Of a stretch of 64,000 bases of DNA, positions 35,032 through 45,130 are shown piece by piece. Every line of letters begins with the position of its first letter. Position 1 is the stretch's first letter. The translations under genes were made by a program, and so were the position numbers. Below the pieces are notes generated by a model. It searched no databases. It saw only the letters and a list, made by a program, of their open reading frames with translations, and was not told the origin of the DNA. Location of the stretch: NCBI RefSeq assembly GCF_019285595.1, contig NZ_CP079094.1, positions 1,794,001 through 1,858,000 of the forward strand, in the 5' to 3' direction. Source of the DNA: Rickettsiella endosymbiont of Dermanyssus gallinae. Lineage in GTDB: Bacteria > Pseudomonadota > Gammaproteobacteria > Diplorickettsiales > Diplorickettsiaceae.

Positions 35032-36399
35032 GTGCAACTGACTTCTTTAACTGCAATATCTCCTATCGATGGGCGTTATCACGGCAAAGTAGCTGAATTA
35101 CGCCCCTTATGTAGTGAATATGGTTTATTTCGCTTTAGAGTTTTGGTCGAAATTCGCTGGTTACAGGCCCTCGCAAACCATGGCCAGATTAAGGAAGTTG
35201 GGCCTTTTTCAGAAAAAACCAACAAACAACTCGACGCCATTATTAAAGAATTTGATGAGCATGAAGCACAACAGATTAAAAAATTCGAAGCAACCACAAA
35301 TCATGATATCAAGGCCATTGAATATTATTTAAAAGAAAAAATAAAAAACAATTCCGAACTTAAAAACAGCAGTGAATTCATTCATTTTGCATGTACATCC
35401 GATGATATTAATAATCTTGCTTATGCTTTGATGCTTAAAGAAGCGGGTGAAAATTATCTACTCCCTTCTATTCAAACACTTATCACGCAACTAAAGAATT
35501 TAGCGCAAAACTATGCTGCCCATCCAATGCTTGCTCGTACCCATGGACAAGCCGCCGTACCAACGACCATGGGAAAAGAATTAGCCAATTTTGCGACTCG
35601 TTTAACGATACAGCTTGAACAGTTTTCTCAAGTTAAACTACGGGGCAAATTCAACGGTGCTATTGGAAACTATAACGCACACCGTATTGCCTATCCCGAC
35701 ATCAATTGGCCTGAAATTTCCAAACAATTTGTTGAAAGCTTAGGATTAACTTGGAGCCCTTATACCACGCAAATCGAATCACATGATTCCATTGCTAATT
35801 ATTGCGATGCGCTTAAACACATCAATACTATTTTAATTAACCTATCTGCTGATATGTGGGGATATATTTCATTAGGTTATTTTAAACAAAAGGCTAAGGC
35901 TGAAGAAACGGGCTCTTCGACTATGCCGCATAAAATCAATCCCATTGATTTTGAAAATGCCGAAGGCAATCTTAGCCTTGCTAATAGTTTGTACCAACAT
36001 TTTTCCAGCACTTTACCCATTTCGCGTTGGCAAAGAGATTTAAGAGACTCTACGTTGCTACGTAATTTAGGGGTTGCACTTGCACATAGTTTAATTGCCT
36101 ATAAAAGCCTATTAAGCGGGTTGGAAAAAATTGAACTCGATACAACGAAATTAACGGAAGATCTAAATCAACATTGGGAAATTTTGTCAGAAGCGATCCA
36201 AACTGTTTTGAGAAGATATGGCAGCGAAATGCCTTACGAAAAATTAAAAGCATTAACGCGTGGCAAAAAAATCAACCAAGAATCTCTGCACCAATTCATT
36301 AATGGGCTTGATCTGTCTGAAAAAGTAAAACAACAATTATTGGCGCTAACACCTACAAATTATTTAGGCTATGCGATTGAATTAGCACAGCAACTCTAA
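35032..36399 (+). CDS. purB: Adenylosuccinate lyase, GTG start
   Basis: PurB acts twice in purine synthesis, releasing fumarate from SAICAR and from adenylosuccinate. The N-terminal LTAISPIDGRYHGKVAELRP, the catalytic-site LARTHGQAAVPTTMGKELAN and the fumarase/aspartase signature GSSTMPHKINPIDFE are all present in a normal 455-residue frame. The start is GTG at 35032 after a GAGG, because no ATG fits the family N-terminus. It is a single gene; a 247 bp element B copy begins 60 bp past its stop. Confidence 0.96.
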   Translation: MQLTSLTAISPIDGRYHGKVAELRPLCSEYGLFRFRVLVEIRWLQALANHGQIKEVGPFSEKTNKQLDAIIKEFDEHEAQQIKKFEATTNHDIKAIEYYLKEKIKNNSELKNSSEFIHFACTSDDINNLAYALMLKEAGENYLLPSIQTLITQLKNLAQNYAAHPMLARTHGQAAVPTTMGKELANFATRLTIQLEQFSQVKLRGKFNGAIGNYNAHRIAYPDINWPEISKQFVESLGLTWSPYTTQIESHDSIANYCDALKHINTILINLSADMWGYISLGYFKQKAKAEETGSSTMPHKINPIDFENAEGNLSLANSLYQHFSSTLPISRWQRDLRDSTLLRNLGVALAHSLIAYKSLLSGLEKIELDTTKLTEDLNQHWEILSEAIQTVLRRYGSEMPYEKLKALTRGKKINQESLHQFINGLDLSEKVKQQLLALTPTNYLGYAIELAQQL

Positions 36400-36458
36400 C
36401 TAAATTGAGTTACTCAAGGAGCCTTATGAGCATTAAATGTTCTAATAAGTTACTCGTT

Positions 36459-36705
36459 CGATGAGACAGGAAAGCATTGTGAAAGCAATGCGAAGTCGAA
36501 GAGCCCGCGATAGGCGTGCGTTGACGGGCGGAGCAGGAAACGCATCACGCCGTAAAGTCATTTGTGGGAGGCACGGGCATGAACTCCGAAGGAGTGAGTG
36601 CGTGCCGGACGCAGGACGTATCGCGGCCTAATTTCAGTCGCGTCATGCGAACGAATTTCGGGGACACGATGGCCGAAATTCTTCGGGAGCATAGCGACTC
36701 ACTTG
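36459..36705 (+). repeat. Element B, 247 bp structured repeat (B1)
   Basis: The element runs from CGATGAGACAGG to GCGACTCACTTG and is much richer in G+C than its surroundings. It can form several stems on one strand: GCATTG/CAATGC at 36474-36491; CCGCGAT/ATCGCGG (36505-36511 with 36620-36626) enclosing GGCGTG/CACGCC and GGCACG/CGTGCC hairpins; and a long hairpin from AGTCGC (36636) to GCGACT (36694) with GAATTTCGG/CCGAAATTC inside. It encodes no transposase. It sits at the 5' end of a decayed hydrolase gene. Confidence 0.9.
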
Positions 36706-37448
36706 GCCTTCATTCGTTGGCTCAACCAAGAAGTTGAGCCTGTTCAGAAATTTCCTCTTAGTGACTTCAATAAGCTTAAACATGAATTGCGACCCTGTGA
36801 TGTATTACTCATAGAAGGCCGTAAACGTATCAGCCGAATAATCAAACTGATTACTCAAACCTCGTAGTCACATTCAGCACTTTATATCGGTCGCTTGCAT
36901 GATATTGAAGATAAAACCATGCAAGAAAAAGTGGCCCAATTTTATCAGGGTGATACTCAGGACCGGCTAGTTATTGAAAGCTTATTAGGAGAAGGCACCG
37001 TGGTTTCACCACTTAATAAATATGCAAGTGAACACATTCGCATTTGCCGTCCCAGAGGGATCCTTCATCAAGATGCTCAAAAAGTTATTAGCTACACTAT
37101 CGAACACTTAGAGATACAATATGATTTCCGTCAGATTTTGGATCTAGGCAGATTTTTATTACCTTGGCCACTTTTACCACGAAAATGGCATTCCACACTA
37201 TTCAATTACAAGCCAGGAAATAGCATAAAGGAAACTTGCTCTGCACTGCCACGGAAGCTTTTCAATCGGTTAATTTCCCCATCATGCCGCAGATAGAGCA
37301 AGATGGGGAAACATTAAAAATCTTAAAAGGAAACCCTCGTTTAATGACACCTAAAGATTTCGATTACCCACCTTATTTTGAAATTATTAAATATCCTATG
37401 TCTTTATCAAAAACAGAAATTTATCAAAACTGGCCTTGGGCATCTTAA
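36706..37448 (+). pseudogene. Broken YiiX/YebB-like NlpC/P60 cysteine hydrolase gene
   Basis: The translated remnant follows the permuted NlpC/P60 (YiiX-like) family: RPCDVLLIEGRKRISRIIKL, then HSALYIGRLHD with the catalytic His, CSAL with the catalytic Cys, and EAFQSVNFPIMP. Three lesions are seen. Element B has replaced the start codon region, a TAG at 36865-36867 interrupts the frame just before SHSALYIG where relatives have Trp-Ser-His, and a one-base shift near 37240 moves the last 65 residues to another frame. The gene is therefore dead in its present form. Confidence 0.8.
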
Positions 37449-37460
37449 ATAAAAACCACC

Positions 37461-37541
37461 GTCATGGCGAGCGAATGAAATGAGCGTGCCCATCCAGTTT
37501 ACTGCCCTGGATTGCTTCGCGCCTACGGCACTCGCAATGAC
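37461..37541. repeat. Element C, palindromic repeat (C2)
   Basis: The arms GTCATGGCGAG (37461) and CTCGCAATGAC (37531-37541) are near inverse copies, with inner arms around ATCCAG/CTGGAT. It matches C1 at 9.6 kb in design. It lies between the end of the decayed hydrolase gene and the end of clpB, which converge, and may mark or cause transcript ends. Confidence 0.65.
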
Positions 37542-37556
37542 AATGACCGAGTTTTT

Positions 37557-40163
37557 TTATTCTTTATTTTTCGGCTTAGTTTTACCTTTCGCATTGATGA
37601 TCATTTCATCTTGTTTATAATCCACTTGTATTTTATCGCCCGCCACAAATTTTCCTGCAATAAGCGCACGTGCAATCGGATTTTCTAACTCTTGTTGAAT
37701 AGCTCGCTTAAGGGGTCGTGCACCATAAACAGGATCATAACCAACAGCTGCAATATGATCGATCGCCGTTTCACTCACTTCTAGCTGTAAATCACGCTCC
37801 TTCAAACGCTGACGTAAGCGTTCCAATTGAATAGACGTAATCGTATGAATCTGTTTCTGTGTGAGTGAGTGAAATACCACCACTTCATCCACACGATTAA
37901 TAAATTCCGGGCGAAAGTGCTGTGAAATAACCTCCATAATCGTGCTCTTCAACGTCGCATAATCCGCTTTAGGTGCTAATTCCTGTATCAATTGAGAACC
38001 CAAATTCGATGTCATGACAACCACGGTATTGCGAAAATCAACCGTACGTCCATGACCATCTGTTAAACGGCCATCTTCTAATACCTGCAGTAAAATATTA
38101 AATACATCCGCATGTGCCTTTTCAATCTCATCTAGTAATACAACCGAATAAGGTTTACGACGAACGGCTTCGGTTAAATAACCACCCTCTTCATAGCCCA
38201 CATAACCAGGTGGCGCACCGATTAAACGCGAAACAGAATGCTTCTCCATAAACTCAGACATATCTAAGCGTACCATTGCATCATCTGAATCAAATAAAAA
38301 TGACGCTAAGGCTTTACATACCTCGGTTTTACCAACTCCGGTCGGGCCAGAAAAAATAAAGGAACCAATAGGACGATTTGGATCCGATAATCCTGCACGA
38401 GAACGAAGAATTGCATTGGCTACCACAGCAATCGCTTCATCTTGACCAACAACGCGTTGATGCAATGCTTCTTCCATATGCAATAACTTTTCACGTTCGC
38501 CTTCCAGCATTTTAGAAACAGGAATACCCGTCCATTTAGAAACAATCTCAGCAATTTCTTTTTCAGTTACTTTATTCCGTACTAAATGTGTTTCCTGTTT
38601 TTCCATTTTATGAGCGGCTTGTAACTGTTTTTCTAAAGCAGGAATTTGGCCATATTGCAATTCCGACATTTTGTTTAAGTCACCTGAACGATGGGCTTTT
38701 TCTAATTCAAATTGTGCTTTTTCAAGATCACTCTTTATTTTCTGTTCACCTTGCAAAGTCGCTTTTTCAGCCTTCCATATTTCGTTTAAATCAGCATATT
38801 TTTTTTCAAGTTCGCTCACTTCTTTTTGTAAGTTCTGTAAACGTTTTTTAGAAGCCTCATCCGTCTCTTTTTTTAAAGCTTCACGTTCAATTTTCAATTG
38901 GATTAAACGTCTATCTAAACGATCTAACTCCTCAGGTTTAGAATCAATTTCAATACGAATACGACTGGCCGCTTCATCGATGAGATCGATGGCTTTATCG
39001 GGTAAATTTCTATCAGAAATGTAGCGATGTGATAAAGAGGCGGCTGCGAGAATAGCGGAGTCCGTAATTTCCACACCATGATGGATTTCGTAACGCTGCT
39101 TTAGACCGCGTAATATTGCCACCGTATCTTCAACGCTTGGCTCGTCAACCAATATTTTTTGAAATCGTCGCTCTAGCGCGGCATCTTTTTCAATGTAATT
39201 GCGATATTCATTTAATGTGGTTGCACCAATACAGTGTAATTGGCCACGTGCTAAAGCAGGTTTCAACATATTACCCGCATCCATCGCACCTTCTGCTTTT
39301 CCAGCACCGACCATGGTATGTAATTCATCAATAAATAAAATAATCTGCCCTTCTTGTTTAGCCAGATCATTCAGCACTGCTTTTAAACGTTCTTCAAATT
39401 CCCCACGGTATTTTGCACCTGCAATTAATGCACCCATATCCAGTGCTAATAAACGTTTGTTTTTTAATCCTTCTGGTACTTCATGATTAATTATTCGTTG
39501 TGCAAGCCCTTCAACAACCGCTGTTTTACCCACACCCGGTTCACCAATTAACACCGGGTTATTTTTTGTTCGTCTTTGTAATACTTGTATCGTTCGACGG
39601 ATGACATCATCACGTCCTATCACCGGATCAAGCTTGCCCTGTGCGGCTTGCACCGTTAAATCGATAGTATATTTTTCTAATGCACCTCGTCGCCCTTCGG
39701 CTTCTGGATCACTAACACCTTCTCCACCACGAATCTCTTTAATTGACGCTTCAAGTGCAGCCTTTGATGCACCGGCTTTTCGCAATAAATCACCCAATAT
39801 ACTTTTATCATCAACCGCTGCTAATACAAATAATTCACTGGAGAGGTATTCATCTTTGCGTTGTTGTGCCAACTTATCGGTTACATTAAGCAAGCGCGTC
39901 AAATCATTAGATGGAAAAATTTCCCCAGGCTTTGCGGCTTGAACCGTTGGCAAACGATCGATAGCCTCATCCAGTTCTTTAGATAATTGACTTAAATTAA
40001 CATTTGATTTAGTCAGCAATGGTCTTGCCGTTCCATTTTCCTGTGATAACAATGCCTTCATTAAGTGGATTGGTTCAATAAATGCATTATCACGCCCTAC
40101 CGCCAGTGATTGGGATTCAGCGATAGCGGCCTGAAACTGACTGGTTAATTTATTAAGACTCAT
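37557..40163 (-). CDS. clpB: ATP-dependent disaggregase ClpB
   Basis: ClpB is the Hsp100 machine that, with DnaK, pulls proteins out of aggregates. The order is N-terminal domain (1-145, [14 protein letters not shown]), AAA-1 with [18 protein letters not shown] and [13 protein letters not shown], the coiled-coil M domain (about 400-530, many Glu/Lys), and AAA-2 with [15 protein letters not shown] and [14 protein letters not shown]. The 868-residue length is full size, and no ClpP-binding loop is expected. It is a single gene. No clear sigma-32 promoter was found in the 325 bp upstream. Confidence 0.97.
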   Translation of the reverse strand: MSLNKLTSQFQAAIAESQSLAVGRDNAFIEPIHLMKALLSQENGTARPLLTKSNVNLSQLSKELDEAIDRLPTVQAAKPGEIFPSNDLTRLLNVTDKLAQQRKDEYLSSELFVLAAVDDKSILGDLLRKAGASKAALEASIKEIRGGEGVSDPEAEGRRGALEKYTIDLTVQAAQGKLDPVIGRDDVIRRTIQVLQRRTKNNPVLIGEPGVGKTAVVEGLAQRIINHEVPEGLKNKRLLALDMGALIAGAKYRGEFEERLKAVLNDLAKQEGQIILFIDELHTMVGAGKAEGAMDAGNMLKPALARGQLHCIGATTLNEYRNYIEKDAALERRFQKILVDEPSVEDTVAILRGLKQRYEIHHGVEITDSAILAAASLSHRYISDRNLPDKAIDLIDEAASRIRIEIDSKPEELDRLDRRLIQLKIEREALKKETDEASKKRLQNLQKEVSELEKKYADLNEIWKAEKATLQGEQKIKSDLEKAQFELEKAHRSGDLNKMSELQYGQIPALEKQLQAAHKMEKQETHLVRNKVTEKEIAEIVSKWTGIPVSKMLEGEREKLLHMEEALHQRVVGQDEAIAVVANAILRSRAGLSDPNRPIGSFIFSGPTGVGKTEVCKALASFLFDSDDAMVRLDMSEFMEKHSVSRLIGAPPGYVGYEEGGYLTEAVRRKPYSVVLLDEIEKAHADVFNILLQVLEDGRLTDGHGRTVDFRNTVVVMTSNLGSQLIQELAPKADYATLKSTIMEVISQHFRPEFINRVDEVVVFHSLTQKQIHTITSIQLERLRQRLKERDLQLEVSETAIDHIAAVGYDPVYGARPLKRAIQQELENPIARALIAGKFVAGDKIQVDYKQDEMIINAKGKTKPKNKE

Positions 40164-40488
40164 ATTATCCTCTGCTGGTTTGCTGTCATAGCGATTTACT
40201 ACTTGTTCTTAGACCTAATAGTTTAGTCCAATTAGAGAAAATCAAGTGTTTTGATGGTTTTATTAATGAAAATTAAAGCTTTTACCAGATATTGTAGCAA
40301 GACTTAGCATTAGAGAAAACTCGTATACCAAAGGATTACTCAACCCCTAGGTAAGCTATCTCAATACTATCTTATTTCCTCAGTGTGAAGACTCATTTTT
40401 AAGCAGCATGGATATATGGTGCAAAAAAAGGTTAAACTAAAATCGTTTTTCCGTACGCTAACACAACCTGAAAATCAGTAGAGGCTTT
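40164..40488. other. 325 bp divergent intergenic region between clpB and the S49 peptidase gene
   Basis: No gene was found. It must hold the promoters of both flanking genes. On the minus strand a CTTGAT followed by TAAACT about 15 bases later, some 50-90 bp ahead of clpB, is the best candidate, but the CCCCAT part of a heat-shock promoter is absent. On the plus strand a TAAACT near 40435 is a possible -10 without a clear -35. Confidence 0.4.
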
Positions 40489-41448
40489 ATGACAGAAGAA
40501 GCATCAGGCAATCCACAATGGGAACACAAAACCCTAGAAAAGTTACTGTTCAATACACTCAAAGAACAGCGTGCCAAGCGTCGTTGGAGCATTTTTTTTA
40601 AACTCTTATTTTTCACGCTTCTTGTCAGCTTTTTGGCAGCTTTATGGCTAAACCCAGGGAACTTACCCAACTCAACTAAATCAAAACCTCATATCAGCCT
40701 TATCGATGTACGAGGCATTATCAGTGATAGTGCACCCGCTAATGCGGATAATGTGATTGAAAGCCTAAAGAATGCCTTTGATGATAAAAACACACAAGCC
40801 ATTGTCTTGCGCATCAACAGTCCTGGAGGAAGCCCCGTTCAAGCTTCACAAATTTACCAAGAAATCCGTTATTTACGTACTCAGCATCCAACCATCAAAC
40901 TCTATGCCGTATGTGGCGATTTATGTGCTTCAGCGGCTTACTATATTGCTTCTGCTAGTGAGGATATCTATGCCGATCCTTCCAGCTTAGTTGGTTCGAT
41001 TGGTGTACGCATGGATAGTTTCGGTTTTGTAGACACCATGAAAAAATTGGGTGTTGAACGACGTTTGATAACAGCCGGCGCTCATAAAGGCTTTTTAGAT
41101 CCTTTTTCTCCGCAAAAACCGGATGAAAAACAAATTGCGGAACATATGATACAAGGTGTTTATCAACAATTTATTAATGCGGTTAAACAAGGCCGTGGAA
41201 GTCGCTTAAAAGAAAACCCCGAAATTTTCTCTGGTTTAGCATGGAATGGAGAAGAAGCCTTATCACTTGGACTGATTGATGGATTTGGCGATTTAAGTTC
41301 TGTTTCTCGCGATCTTATTAAAAATAAAAATATTGTAGATTACACAGTGAAACCTGGGTTACTAGAGCAACTCTCCGATCGCATGGGTGCTTCATTTGCA
41401 GCGAACGTAAGCACCAGCCTAGGGATTACGCCTAAAGGGCTTGATTAA
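40489..41448 (+). CDS. S49-family signal peptide peptidase, SppA short type
   Basis: S49 peptidases are membrane serine proteases with a Ser/Lys dyad that degrade cleaved signal peptides. One transmembrane helix lies at about residues 38-58. The catalytic fold shows RINSPGGSPVQASQIY, the nucleophile Ser in DLCASAAYYIASA, PSSLVGSIGVRMDSFGF and the general-base Lys in AGAHKGFLDPFSP. At 319 residues it is the single-domain form rather than the long E. coli SppA. A pilin gene starts 6 bp downstream. Confidence 0.92.
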   Translation: MTEEASGNPQWEHKTLEKLLFNTLKEQRAKRRWSIFFKLLFFTLLVSFLAALWLNPGNLPNSTKSKPHISLIDVRGIISDSAPANADNVIESLKNAFDDKNTQAIVLRINSPGGSPVQASQIYQEIRYLRTQHPTIKLYAVCGDLCASAAYYIASASEDIYADPSSLVGSIGVRMDSFGFVDTMKKLGVERRLITAGAHKGFLDPFSPQKPDEKQIAEHMIQGVYQQFINAVKQGRGSRLKENPEIFSGLAWNGEEALSLGLIDGFGDLSSVSRDLIKNKNIVDYTVKPGLLEQLSDRMGASFAANVSTSLGITPKGLD

Positions 41449-41454
41449 GGAAGC

Positions 41455-41847
41455 ATGTTAGGAAGAAGAGTGTGCGGGTTTAGTTTGTTTGAATTATTGA
41501 TTACATTAAGCATCATTGGCATTTTAGCTAGCATTGCTTATCCCATTTATACACATGCCATTACCAAAACCCGTCGTACTGAAGCGAAAATTGCGTTAAT
41601 CAATCTGGCAAATCAAATGGAAATCTATTATTTGGAAAATAATAATAGTTATGCCGATGCCAGCCTTAGCAAATTAGGCGTCAATGAAAAAACAGATAAA
41701 AACTTCTATCACTTATCTTTAAGTAGCACCAACAACAGCTATAAACTTGTAGCCACCGCAACGTTTACCGATCCGGAATGGCGCCGTTTATTACTCAATG
41801 AGTTAGGAGAAAAAACAAACCTTGGAAATTCACAATTATGCTGGTAG
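41455..41847 (+). CDS. Type IV pilin-like protein (PilE-type minor pilin)
   Basis: The N-terminus is a class III prepilin leader and helix: CG followed by [20 protein letters not shown], with cleavage after the Gly and the conserved Glu at +5. The mature part is about 122 residues with [22 protein letters not shown], typical of PilE-like minor pilins, but the paired C-terminal cysteines are not both present; only one Cys, in the final SQLCW, is seen. Its last 12 bases overlap the convergent ispH gene. No other pilus genes are in the window, so assembly factors must be encoded elsewhere. Confidence 0.85.
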   Translation: MLGRRVCGFSLFELLITLSIIGILASIAYPIYTHAITKTRRTEAKIALINLANQMEIYYLENNNSYADASLSKLGVNEKTDKNFYHLSLSSTNNSYKLVATATFTDPEWRRLLLNELGEKTNLGNSQLCW

Positions 41848-42786
41848 ACGTAACTCACGCGGCAGAGCAAACGAAATATTTTCAACCTGACCATTCAGTT
41901 CGGATACTAGGCAGGTTTGCCAATTTGGAAGTGATTTTAAATATTTAATCACATCTTGTACTAAAACCTCAGGTGCAGAAGCACCCGCCGTAATACCAAT
42001 TGAAAATTTTCCTATCAACCATTCCGATACAATATCCTGTGCAGAATCAATCAAATAAGCTGGTTTACCTAATCGCTGCACTAATTCTCTTAACCGATTT
42101 GAATTCGAACTATTGGCCGATCCTAAAACTAATACCACATCACATTGATCCGCCAACGCCTCAACGGCTTGTTGACGATTTTGTGTGGCGTAGCAAATAT
42201 CTTCTTTCTTCGGCGCTGATATCTGCGGAAAACGTTCGCACAATACTTGAATAATAGCCTGTGTGTCATATACCGATAAAGTTGTTTGGGTAACATAAGC
42301 AAGCGACTGTGGATTTTTAATACGAAGAGAATCTATATCCTTTATATTTTCTATCAAATAGATACCACCCGCTGGATTATCATAATGCCCCAGCGTACCT
42401 TCAACTTCAGGATGACCAGCATGCCCAATTAAAATGCATTCTTGACCTAAGCGACTATAACGCGCGACCTCCATGTGAACCTTGGTCACTAAAGGACAAG
42501 TCGCATCAAATACGCGTAAACCACGTTCTCGCGCCCGTTCCTTCACCGACTGAGAAACACCATGTGCACTAAAAATCGCCGTAGACCCCGAAGGAATTTC
42601 TAGCACATCTTCAACAAAAATAACGCCTTGTTGCTGCAATTCGCTAACTACCGTCTTATTATGAACGACTTCATGGCGAACATAGATAGGTTGCCCAAAT
42701 AAACTCAGTGCACGTTTGACAATTTCTATTGCGCGATCAACGCCCGCACAAAAACCTCGTGGATTCGTTAAAATAATTTGCATCAT
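41836..42786 (-). CDS. ispH: 4-hydroxy-3-methylbut-2-enyl diphosphate reductase
   Basis: IspH is the iron-sulfur enzyme that ends the MEP route to isoprenoids. The first cluster cysteine lies in [16 protein letters not shown], the second in [12 protein letters not shown], and the substrate-binding [11 protein letters not shown] and EVVHNKTVV are conserved. The 316-residue length fits. It overlaps the upstream receiver gene by four bases and runs convergently 12 bp into the pilin gene. Two ATGs in a row make the exact start uncertain by one residue. Confidence 0.96.
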   Translation of the reverse strand: MMQIILTNPRGFCAGVDRAIEIVKRALSLFGQPIYVRHEVVHNKTVVSELQQQGVIFVEDVLEIPSGSTAIFSAHGVSQSVKERARERGLRVFDATCPLVTKVHMEVARYSRLGQECILIGHAGHPEVEGTLGHYDNPAGGIYLIENIKDIDSLRIKNPQSLAYVTQTTLSVYDTQAIIQVLCERFPQISAPKKEDICYATQNRQQAVEALADQCDVVLVLGSANSSNSNRLRELVQRLGKPAYLIDSAQDIVSEWLIGKFSIGITAGASAPEVLVQDVIKYLKSLPNWQTCLVSELNGQVENISFALPRELRLPA

Positions 42787-43202
42787 AAAGAGTCCTCTGG
42801 GGGGCTAAATTTTTGTATTTTTTTCACAATAGCTGATAATAACGGCTTAGAAATGGGCTTATAAAAAAAATCATATACCCCCTGGCGTAGCGCATCACAT
42901 CTTTCTTCATGACTTGCTTCCCCTGTCAATAAAACAACCGGAATGTCTCTTAGTGATGCCTGCTTCATTTTAGCTAACAGTTCTAACCCATGTAGTTTAG
43001 GCATCACTCTATCAGCGAAGACCACAAAAAACGCATCGGGTGATTGTTGCAAGAAATCCCAAGCCTGTTGTCCATCTTGAGCGATGACACAAGAATAACC
43101 AGCATCTTCTAGATATTGGCTCATTACTCTTAGAACTAAAAGATCATCATCTACTAATAATATTTTTTTTAAATTTTTATTTTTATCAAAATTTTGTAAC
43201 AT
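42783..43202 (-). CDS. Stand-alone response-regulator receiver domain
   Basis: The 139-residue protein is a single CheY-like receiver domain without an output domain. It shows the acidic pocket in [19 protein letters not shown], the phospho-acceptor Asp in VVFADRVMP, the switch Thr in [10 protein letters not shown] and the Lys in YDFFYKPIS. It could act through protein contact in a phosphorelay. It shares four bases with ispH. No histidine kinase is nearby. ATG 43202 is chosen over a GTG four codons earlier. Confidence 0.88.
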   Translation of the reverse strand: MLQNFDKNKNLKKILLVDDDLLVLRVMSQYLEDAGYSCVIAQDGQQAWDFLQQSPDAFFVVFADRVMPKLHGLELLAKMKQASLRDIPVVLLTGEASHEERCDALRQGVYDFFYKPISKPLLSAIVKKIQKFSPPEDSL

Positions 43203-43238
43203 AAATTTAAACACTATAAAAAGGGCTAAACTAAAAAA

Positions 43239-43442
43239 TTAGCCCGCATCACTATCAAGTTTTCCAGACTTTAATTTTCTTAGTAACGATATATCTTCTT
43301 GAACACCTAAAGTTTTATTGCAGTTTTTTATAGCAACCGCTAAATCTTCTAGCATTAAACGTAAGCGTTTAGTGCCAAAAAGCGATATCGCAATTAAAAA
43401 AATAATAAGCAGTGATATCATGCTAATTCCATGTATGCTCAT
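43239..43442 (-). CDS. tatA: Twin-arginine translocase subunit TatA-like
   Basis: The 67-residue protein has the TatA plan: a short N-terminus, one hydrophobic helix (ISLLIIFLIAISLFGTK), the FGTKRLR hinge and an amphipathic helix (LRLMLEDLAVAIKNCNK) with a polar tail. TatA forms the pore of the Tat export system for folded proteins. Its location right after ubiB matches the common order ubiE-ubiJ-ubiB-tatA-tatB-tatC, but tatB and tatC are missing and a receiver gene comes next. AGGGA precedes the start codon. Confidence 0.8.
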   Translation of the reverse strand: MSIHGISMISLLIIFLIAISLFGTKRLRLMLEDLAVAIKNCNKTLGVQEDISLLRKLKSGKLDSDAG

Positions 43443-43471
43443 AAAATTCCCTACTTTTTAATATACGCTAC

Positions 43472-45130
43472 TTATTCTCTACGAATAAACGCCACCAACA
43501 ATAATCCTAAACCGCCTAAGCCCAATATTAATAAATTTCTAAAGGATAATAACTGGGGAAAATTACCCACCGCCAAACTCAACAACACCCAAGTAATGCA
43601 CGCCACGCCAATCCCTATATTAATAGCAAAAAACCTTTTTTTCTTGATAGCGTAGCGATGCTTCTTTAGATCTTTATATAAATAATCATGTAACTCATTT
43701 CTTTCTTTACGCTTATCGAGTAGCGCTTGATAAACTAATTCGGGAATCTCCGGTAATTTTTCAGCCCAATAAGGCGCATATTCGCGTACTTTACGTAAAA
43801 AAGCGCGTGGGCCTAATTGTTTTTTAAGCCCACGCTCCAAAAAGGGCTTGGCGGTATTCCATAAATCCAAATCGGGATACAACTGACGGCCTAGCCCTTC
43901 AATATTAAAAAGTGTTTTCTGTAATAATATTAATTGCGGTTGCACTTCCATTTTAAAACGTCTAGCGGTTTGAAATAAGCGTAATAATAATTGGCCAAAT
44001 GAGATTTCTTTTAAGGGTCTCTCGAAGATAGGTTCACATACCGTTCGAATAGCCGCTTCAAATTCATTAACTCGGGTATTCGGTGCAATCCAACCTGACT
44101 CCACGTGTAATTGTGCAACGCGTCGATAATCGCGCTTAAAAAATGCCAACAAATTTTCTGCAAGATAACGTTGGTCTTCTGGGCTTACGCTTCCCATAAT
44201 TCCAAAGTCTACGCCTAAATATTGTGGATTATCTTTTTGTTTTGGTGAAACAAAAATATTTCCTGGGTGCATATCCGCATGAAAAAAACAATCGCGAAAT
44301 ACCTGAGTAAAAAATATTTCAACGCCCCGTTCCGCCAGCTTTTTTAAATTAATGCCTTGTTTTTTTAAAGCGGGTATATCGGAAATAGAAATACCGTAAA
44401 TTCGTTCCATAACCAATACATTAGAGTGTGTATATTGCCAGTAGATTTCGGGAATATAGAGCAAATCTGAATGTAAAAAATTACGCCGAAGTTGCGAGGC
44501 GCTCGCTGCCTCACGTAATAAATCTAATTCGTCCTTTAAACAAGACTCAAACTCCGCAACCACTTCACTCGGCCTAAGCCGTTTAGCTTCTTTCCAATAA
44601 CGCGTTGCTAAATTGGCAACGGCATATAATAAATCTACATCTTTAACAATACGTTTATTAATACCTGGACGTAAAACTTTGACAACTACCTCTTGACCCG
44701 TCAATAATTTTGCAGCATGAACTTGTGCAACAGAAGCAGAGGCTAGCGGTGTTGTATCAAACTCAGCAAATATTTCATTGATAGGCTTTCCACAAGCCGC
44801 TTCAATCATCGCCTTTGCCTGATCGCCAGAAAAAGGTGGAACGCGATCTTGTAATTTGGCAAGTTCATCTGCAATCTCTTCAGGAATGAAGTCTCGCCGC
44901 GTTGACAATGCCTGGCCAAATTTCACAAAAATAGGGCCTAAAGCCTCTAACGCTAAACGAATTCGCTCGCCTTGAGATCGTTTTCTATTACTAATACGAT
45001 AGGGATTACAATAAATAAAGAAACGCACAGGACGAAATAAATGCAACGATAATACAAGCTCATCAAGACCATAACGAAATAAGGTGAAACTAATCTGGAT
45101 TAACCGTATTAAGCGCGTTATTGATTTCAT
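43472..45130 (-). CDS. ubiB: Ubiquinone biosynthesis kinase-like protein UbiB
   Basis: UbiB is an atypical ADCK/ABC1 kinase-like ATPase needed for ubiquinone synthesis or delivery. The family hallmarks [20 protein letters not shown] (KxGQ motif), [13 protein letters not shown] (Ala-rich loop), [13 protein letters not shown] and [10 protein letters not shown] are present. Two hydrophobic helices close the C-terminus (from about 500). The 552-residue length fits E. coli UbiB. It overlaps ubiJ by four bases and is transcribed from ubiE. Confidence 0.96.
   Translation of the reverse strand: MKSITRLIRLIQISFTLFRYGLDELVLSLHLFRPVRFFIYCNPYRISNRKRSQGERIRLALEALGPIFVKFGQALSTRRDFIPEEIADELAKLQDRVPPFSGDQAKAMIEAACGKPINEIFAEFDTTPLASASVAQVHAAKLLTGQEVVVKVLRPGINKRIVKDVDLLYAVANLATRYWKEAKRLRPSEVVAEFESCLKDELDLLREAASASQLRRNFLHSDLLYIPEIYWQYTHSNVLVMERIYGISISDIPALKKQGINLKKLAERGVEIFFTQVFRDCFFHADMHPGNIFVSPKQKDNPQYLGVDFGIMGSVSPEDQRYLAENLLAFFKRDYRRVAQLHVESGWIAPNTRVNEFEAAIRTVCEPIFERPLKEISFGQLLLRLFQTARRFKMEVQPQLILLQKTLFNIEGLGRQLYPDLDLWNTAKPFLERGLKKQLGPRAFLRKVREYAPYWAEKLPEIPELVYQALLDKRKERNELHDYLYKDLKKHRYAIKKKRFFAINIGIGVACITWVLLSLAVGNFPQLLSFRNLLILGLGGLGLLLVAFIRRE

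Noticed and set aside
38588-39942. Several long frames opposite clpB
   Set aside because: They lie antisense to the highly conserved clpB gene and have no family features; they reflect codon bias of the real gene.
40164-40300. Heat-shock (sigma-32) promoter of clpB
   Set aside because: A CTTGAT is present, but the CCCCAT-type -10 is missing at proper spacing, so the claim is not supported.
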